From NCBI RefSeq assembly GCF_010093595.1, contig NW_022985437.1:317484-381483 (forward strand): a stretch of 64,000 nucleotides of DNA, in the 5' to 3' direction. Source of the stretch: Mytilinidion resinicola. Its lineage: Eukaryota; Ascomycota; Dothideomycetes; Mytilinidiales; Mytilinidiaceae. This document shows, piece after piece, positions 60,476 to 64,000 of the stretch. The position numbers were made by a program, and so were the translations under genes. Each line of letters begins with the position of its first letter. The first letter of the stretch is position 1. Under the pieces are notes generated by a model that was given only the letters and a program-made list of their open reading frames with translations, was not told where the DNA came from and did not search any database.

Positions 60476-62283
60476 ATGACGACGAGCACGAGCCCCCCTG
60501 TGAACCCAGAGCGATCTTGGCGTATCGGAGAATCTTCTGGATTGCCTATAAGAAATTGCTCCTACTGTTTACAGTAGACGCAGACGTGTTTTTCGAGGAA
60601 TCAAAGGCCCTGAATTCTGAGCTGGTCAGCGCCTTCGTCACCGACGATAAGCACGATCCTTACCGCGCGGAAGTGCATTCACCTGCATTACCAGGGTAAC
60701 AGATTTTTGCTCGCTATTCTCTCCGCGTTCAAAATCATGCCTTTCTATCATAGCGACCGCTTTCTCGTACAACCACCGAATCCACCCCTACGGAACTGCG
60801 GAATGGAAGGCACAGAGATACCGGACGAATCCAGTCTCCATGATCTGGAACCAGAGGAGGGCAATCCGGCTTTAGATAACTGGACGCGCGCCGTCAACGG
60901 CCAAGCCCAAGAGCGCCGCCCTACGCCAAACTGGACTGTTGCATACCTTGTTGCTGAACAGGCAGGGTTTCGGAATGCTTGGGCACTAGGTATCGCGCCG
61001 CCTCCTTGTAAGTTCAGATACGCCTTCTTCCTAGCGACACTACTGACAATGCCTTTACAGCTATCGATGTCCCGCCCCAATTCGTTCAGCAGACGTCCGC
61101 TCTTCCCCAGAAGCAGGATATCTCGTCCGCGGCTCCGCAGCCCTTTGCAACTCCAGTCATGCAACGCCTAGCATCTCATGCTCTGCATACTGGAAGTGCG
61201 GCAACACCCGGAAGCGCTACACAGGGTATAAAGGCGGCTCCAGTCAAGTTCACGCTGCAACAGATAGGTATCAAGAGGAGACTTGTTCTTGTAGAGGATG
61301 AAACTGACAAAAAAACTGAACCCTTTGAAATTCCCGTCAGGAACACCAATGGTGAACCAAGGGAAGGAGGTGCAAGTGTGGCGCCAGACCCTGACAGATC
61401 TAGCATGTCTACAGTCAGTAAGTCTAGTTTCTATCAGGAAGTCCCTCCTGATACTGTCAATATACACTTGTTGGGAAATTTGGAGATTACCGCAGAAGAG
61501 CTTCTTACTGTAAGTATCTGTTTCAAGACTCTCACAATGCCTGTAATTGACGCGGATGGCTAACATCACTAGTTCTTTCCGTTGCATACGATCTGGCACA
61601 ACGGCATCAATCGTCTAGTTCAGAATGGCTGGAGCTTCGATACCATCTCTAAGTTCATCGTGAGTACATTGACAACACTTTAGTAGCTCCAAACTAATTT
61701 TTTCCAGAACTGGGCGAGGAACCTTCAACCATTACCAGGTCGGGGCCGCACTTCAAACGCACTCGAGATGCAAGTAAATCGTTCAGATGACCGCATCCAC
61801 AACGGCCGCAGGTTTGGAAGAGGGGTAGCGCGTCCCGAGGGCAGGATCGATGATCTGACTACAGCCCGCTGGGAGATACCTCGTCGTAGGATCTACACGT
61901 TACAGGACTACCTTTTACGGGACATAATCAAAGGTGTTGCCCACTTTCCCACAGAAGAAGGCCGGCGAGAACTCACGATGGTGATGGAGTATGCCAGAGA
62001 GCATCCGGACGAACTGTCATCGACGACGTTGGGTAAACACCTCATGGTCAGCGATATCCCAGTGCTCATTCAGAAGCATGGATTCTCTAGTCAAGTCGCC
62101 CCGATCCGCCTTGGAATCGAACCACACGACCATCCAGACTTTCGCGCGGTCGAGAGACACCGCGACGAAATAGGTGAGCACGAGAGACTTGCGAAGCGAA
62201 ATCTCCGGGATATTGCTCCTAATACTACGCCGTCCAAGAAACCATCCAAGAGAAAGGGGAAGAGAACGTTGGGCGAATGTTGA
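60476..62283 (+). CDS. unknown fungal protein, six exons
   Basis: I do not recognise a named family. Six exons join in frame with GT-AG introns of 48-63 bases: 60476-60521, 60575-60695, 60754-61007, 61061-61509, 61573-61659 and 61708-62283, giving 510 residues. The first half is mostly loop-rich. A compact block in the middle, ITAEELLTFFPLHTIWHNGI followed by NRLVQNGWSFDTISKFINWA, reads as a small helical domain spread over exons 4-6. It is followed by RRRIYTLQDYLLRDIIKGVA, a further helical segment, and a basic tail (KKPSKRKGKR) that could be a nuclear signal. There is no signal peptide or membrane segment. The multi-exon phase agreement makes a real gene likely. The first two exons are the least certain. 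Confidence 0.65.
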
Positions 62284-62818
62284 GACGGACCTGCTACACG
62301 CCTGACAACATTATCGTACTGGGATAAAAGCATGCGTGCACTAGGCCGTTATGCCTGAACGGCTTTGTACTGTGTTTGAAGTGGCCGAAGGACGTTTCTA
62401 ACCAGCCTGATACCTTGCTAGACTATCTCAGCCAGTAGTAGGACAGGTATACACAGTCTGATCCTATGAACCGACTACTCAGGCCTATAAGCGGTCAGTA
62501 GTGCCCTGAATGTGCTGGAGGCAGGTTCAAAAGTCTTTATTTGCTATACGAGGTTGTCACTGACAAGGTGTACTATAGATCCTGGTAGGATAGCCTAGCT
62601 AGAGTGATCGGCTAATAAACTTACTGGCCTTTCAAGAACGCCCTCAGAGCGAACGATTACATGTTGCTGCCGATGCCAGAAAAGCTACGCCTTATACAGT
62701 ACTAATCCTAGCCACGCAATCTACCACATCCATATTTACGCCATCGCCATTGGCACCAGCCACCGCCCAACGCAACACACCCATCCCATAACCCCAACTG
62801 GCTCCGACGGCCCATCAT
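62284..62818. other. convergent intergenic region
   Basis: About 530 bases between the unknown gene and the hydrophobin-like gene. Nothing recognised. Confidence 0.5.
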
Positions 62819-63268
62819 CTACGCAACGAGATCACGGCAAACTAGTCCATAGTCAGTCTTCACAATCATTAGAACCCATACCCATAACCATGACACAAAA
62901 ACCTCTCCCCAGCTCGGCACTAGGAAGAACTCACAGAATCCAAATTGCAGCACTTCGGCTGCTTGCGAATCTCCTTACAAAGGATGATAAAATCAGGAAG
63001 GCTATGCGGATTCGCAGGGGCTAAACGAGTTTCGTATCTGTAAGTCCATATTCTGCAGTTTGGGAAAGATGGCAACGCCACACGTACGAGACTGGCACTG
63101 GTGCGGATCGGCGGCGTCGGTGCCGCAGCACATCGGCGCACTCCACGAGCCGACGCTGCAGACGGATTGGAAGCCTTGGCCCTTGCTCTATTTGTCTTTG
63201 AGGGCGGGAGCGGCGAGGACGGAGGTGGTGGCCAGGAGGGCGGTGGCGAGGAGTGTGGAAAAGTGCAT
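62819..63268 (-). pseudogene. class II hydrophobin-like gene with nonsense codon
   Basis: Three exons, 63268-63088, 63020-62935 and 62857-62819, join in frame to 101 codons. A signal peptide (about 20 residues, ending in SVLAAPA) is followed at codon 27 by TAG (63190-63188). Beyond it the frame continues cleanly with eight cysteines spaced C-x9-CC-x9-C-x16-C-x8-CC-x10-C, which is the class II hydrophobin pattern apart from a slightly short C3-C4 loop. Such proteins are small secreted amphipathic coats that assemble at air-water interfaces. The spacing fits only with these splice sites (donor 63087, acceptors 63021 and 62858). The TAG is one C-to-T change from CAG. Either the gene is inactive in this strain or the base is a sequence error. 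Confidence 0.7.
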
Positions 63269-64000
63269 GTTGCGATTTTGGGAGTTTGGAAGTAGGATTT
63301 GCTATGTTTGGGTGAGTGAGGGTGCGATTGACGGGTCATGTGCGTTTAATACAAAGAAGACACGCGAAAATGGTTGAGTGTTGGGATATGGTCTGCGAGA
63401 GGCTAGATGATCCAATGTGTAGTCGATTATGCCATGTGCTGGTTCCATGTTTACTCTTGAATCTTGGAAGCCTGCTTTTTATCGATAGGTAGGTGTTAGC
63501 GCACCTACTATCCCCTAATTTAGCTGTTGTCAGTCGGCCAATCTGAGGCACAGATCCACTTTGACGTCCGGTACGTTACCACAGGACCCTCTGTACACAT
63601 CCAGGACACATCCAGGCCTCCGGGGCAGCTTCAGCACTCGTTCGACACTCGAATGCTCTACGAAGTATGCAACACCGACAATAAAATTAGAGTCAATCAA
63701 GGTGCTCGGGAAGTGGCATTATTCAATCATGCTAGGTGTCTATTTCTCAAGTATAAATAGACAACGAGTAACAGTTTAAAGGCTTGTACTCTAAGGCTAT
63801 AATCAAGAGGACACGAATTAGTGTTGTCTCTATTACGCCATCATCTAGGATTACTCGCCGAGATAGGCCTTCCATAATGTACCTAGGCATCCACGCTCGT
63901 CTGAGGGAGCCTCTTCCTCATACCTGTCGACGTCCCCCACACTCGTCCGCCATCCATAGGATCTTATCGCGTCTCTAGTGAGGGCTATAAAGGCCTGATC
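63269..64000. other. window edge, no gene seen
   Basis: About 730 bases upstream of the hydrophobin-like gene. Its promoter should lie in the first part. No other gene or repeat is supported up to the window end. Confidence 0.45.

Noticed and set aside
45204..63190. Reassigned UAG codon as explanation for both in-frame TAG codons
   Set aside because: ARP2 and the hydrophobin-like gene themselves end in TAG at the conserved C-terminus, so UAG is a stop in this organism.
1..64000. tRNA genes and CRISPR arrays
   Set aside because: I looked for T-arm consensus sequences and spaced direct repeats by eye and found none that fold or repeat convincingly.

Overview
This window reads as nuclear DNA of a filamentous ascomycete (Pezizomycotina). 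The genes have short GT-AG introns of about 45-75 bases with recognisable branch sites. The content is typical of such fungi: a Zn2Cys6 regulator beside an MFS transporter, a copper-fist factor, a DYRK/Pom1 kinase, a STE2-type pheromone receptor and a class II hydrophobin-like gene. I cannot fix the class from sequence alone; Dothideomycetes is a guess. Nothing looks bacterial, viral or organellar.

Layout. 0.2-3 kb: a CsbD-like stress protein and an indoleamine 2,3-dioxygenase, both on minus. 4.5-9.5 kb: a 1501-residue DYRK (Pom1-like) kinase on minus. 9.5-11.6 kb: gene-poor, with degenerate coding remnants. 11.7-22.3 kb: four plus-strand genes, namely a Pex24/dysferlin peroxin, a Zn2Cys6 regulator, a DHA2-type MFS transporter and a flavin amine oxidase. 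22.3-28.1 kb: gene-poor, with one small conserved proline-rich gene. 28.1-29.6 kb: ARP2. 31.2-35 kb: a large leucine-rich-repeat protein. 35.8-38 kb: glutamate-cysteine ligase regulatory subunit and AP-1 sigma, divergent. 39-43.8 kb: MAF1 and a copper-fist regulator, convergent. 44.5-46.2 kb: a 162-bp inverted-repeat element followed by an interrupted DUF7924-type gene. 47-49.5 kb: an EFM7-type methyltransferase and a rhodanese gene cut by an assembly gap. 50-54 kb: a tandem-BRCT protein and STE2, divergent. 55-60 kb: IPI3, an FSH-type serine hydrolase and RPN5. 60.5-62.3 kb: a six-exon gene of unknown function. 62.8-63.3 kb: a class II hydrophobin-like gene with a nonsense codon.

Most genes are housekeeping and do not form one pathway. 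They cover trafficking (AP-1 sigma, ARP2), the proteasome (RPN5), ribosome assembly (IPI3), Pol III control (MAF1), glutathione synthesis, peroxisomes and polarity. The only group that might work together is the co-directional regulator, transporter and amine oxidase at 13.8-22.2 kb, and that is inference. I found no tRNA, rRNA, CRISPR or intact transposon.

The most notable observations are three genes each carrying one disabling lesion in an otherwise clean frame (dioxygenase frameshift, DUF7924 TAG, hydrophobin TAG), the small inverted-repeat element at 44.5 kb, and a duplicated metal-cluster architecture in the copper-fist protein. I did not find a convincing wholly new system. All gene models were spliced by hand from frame and GT-AG signals.
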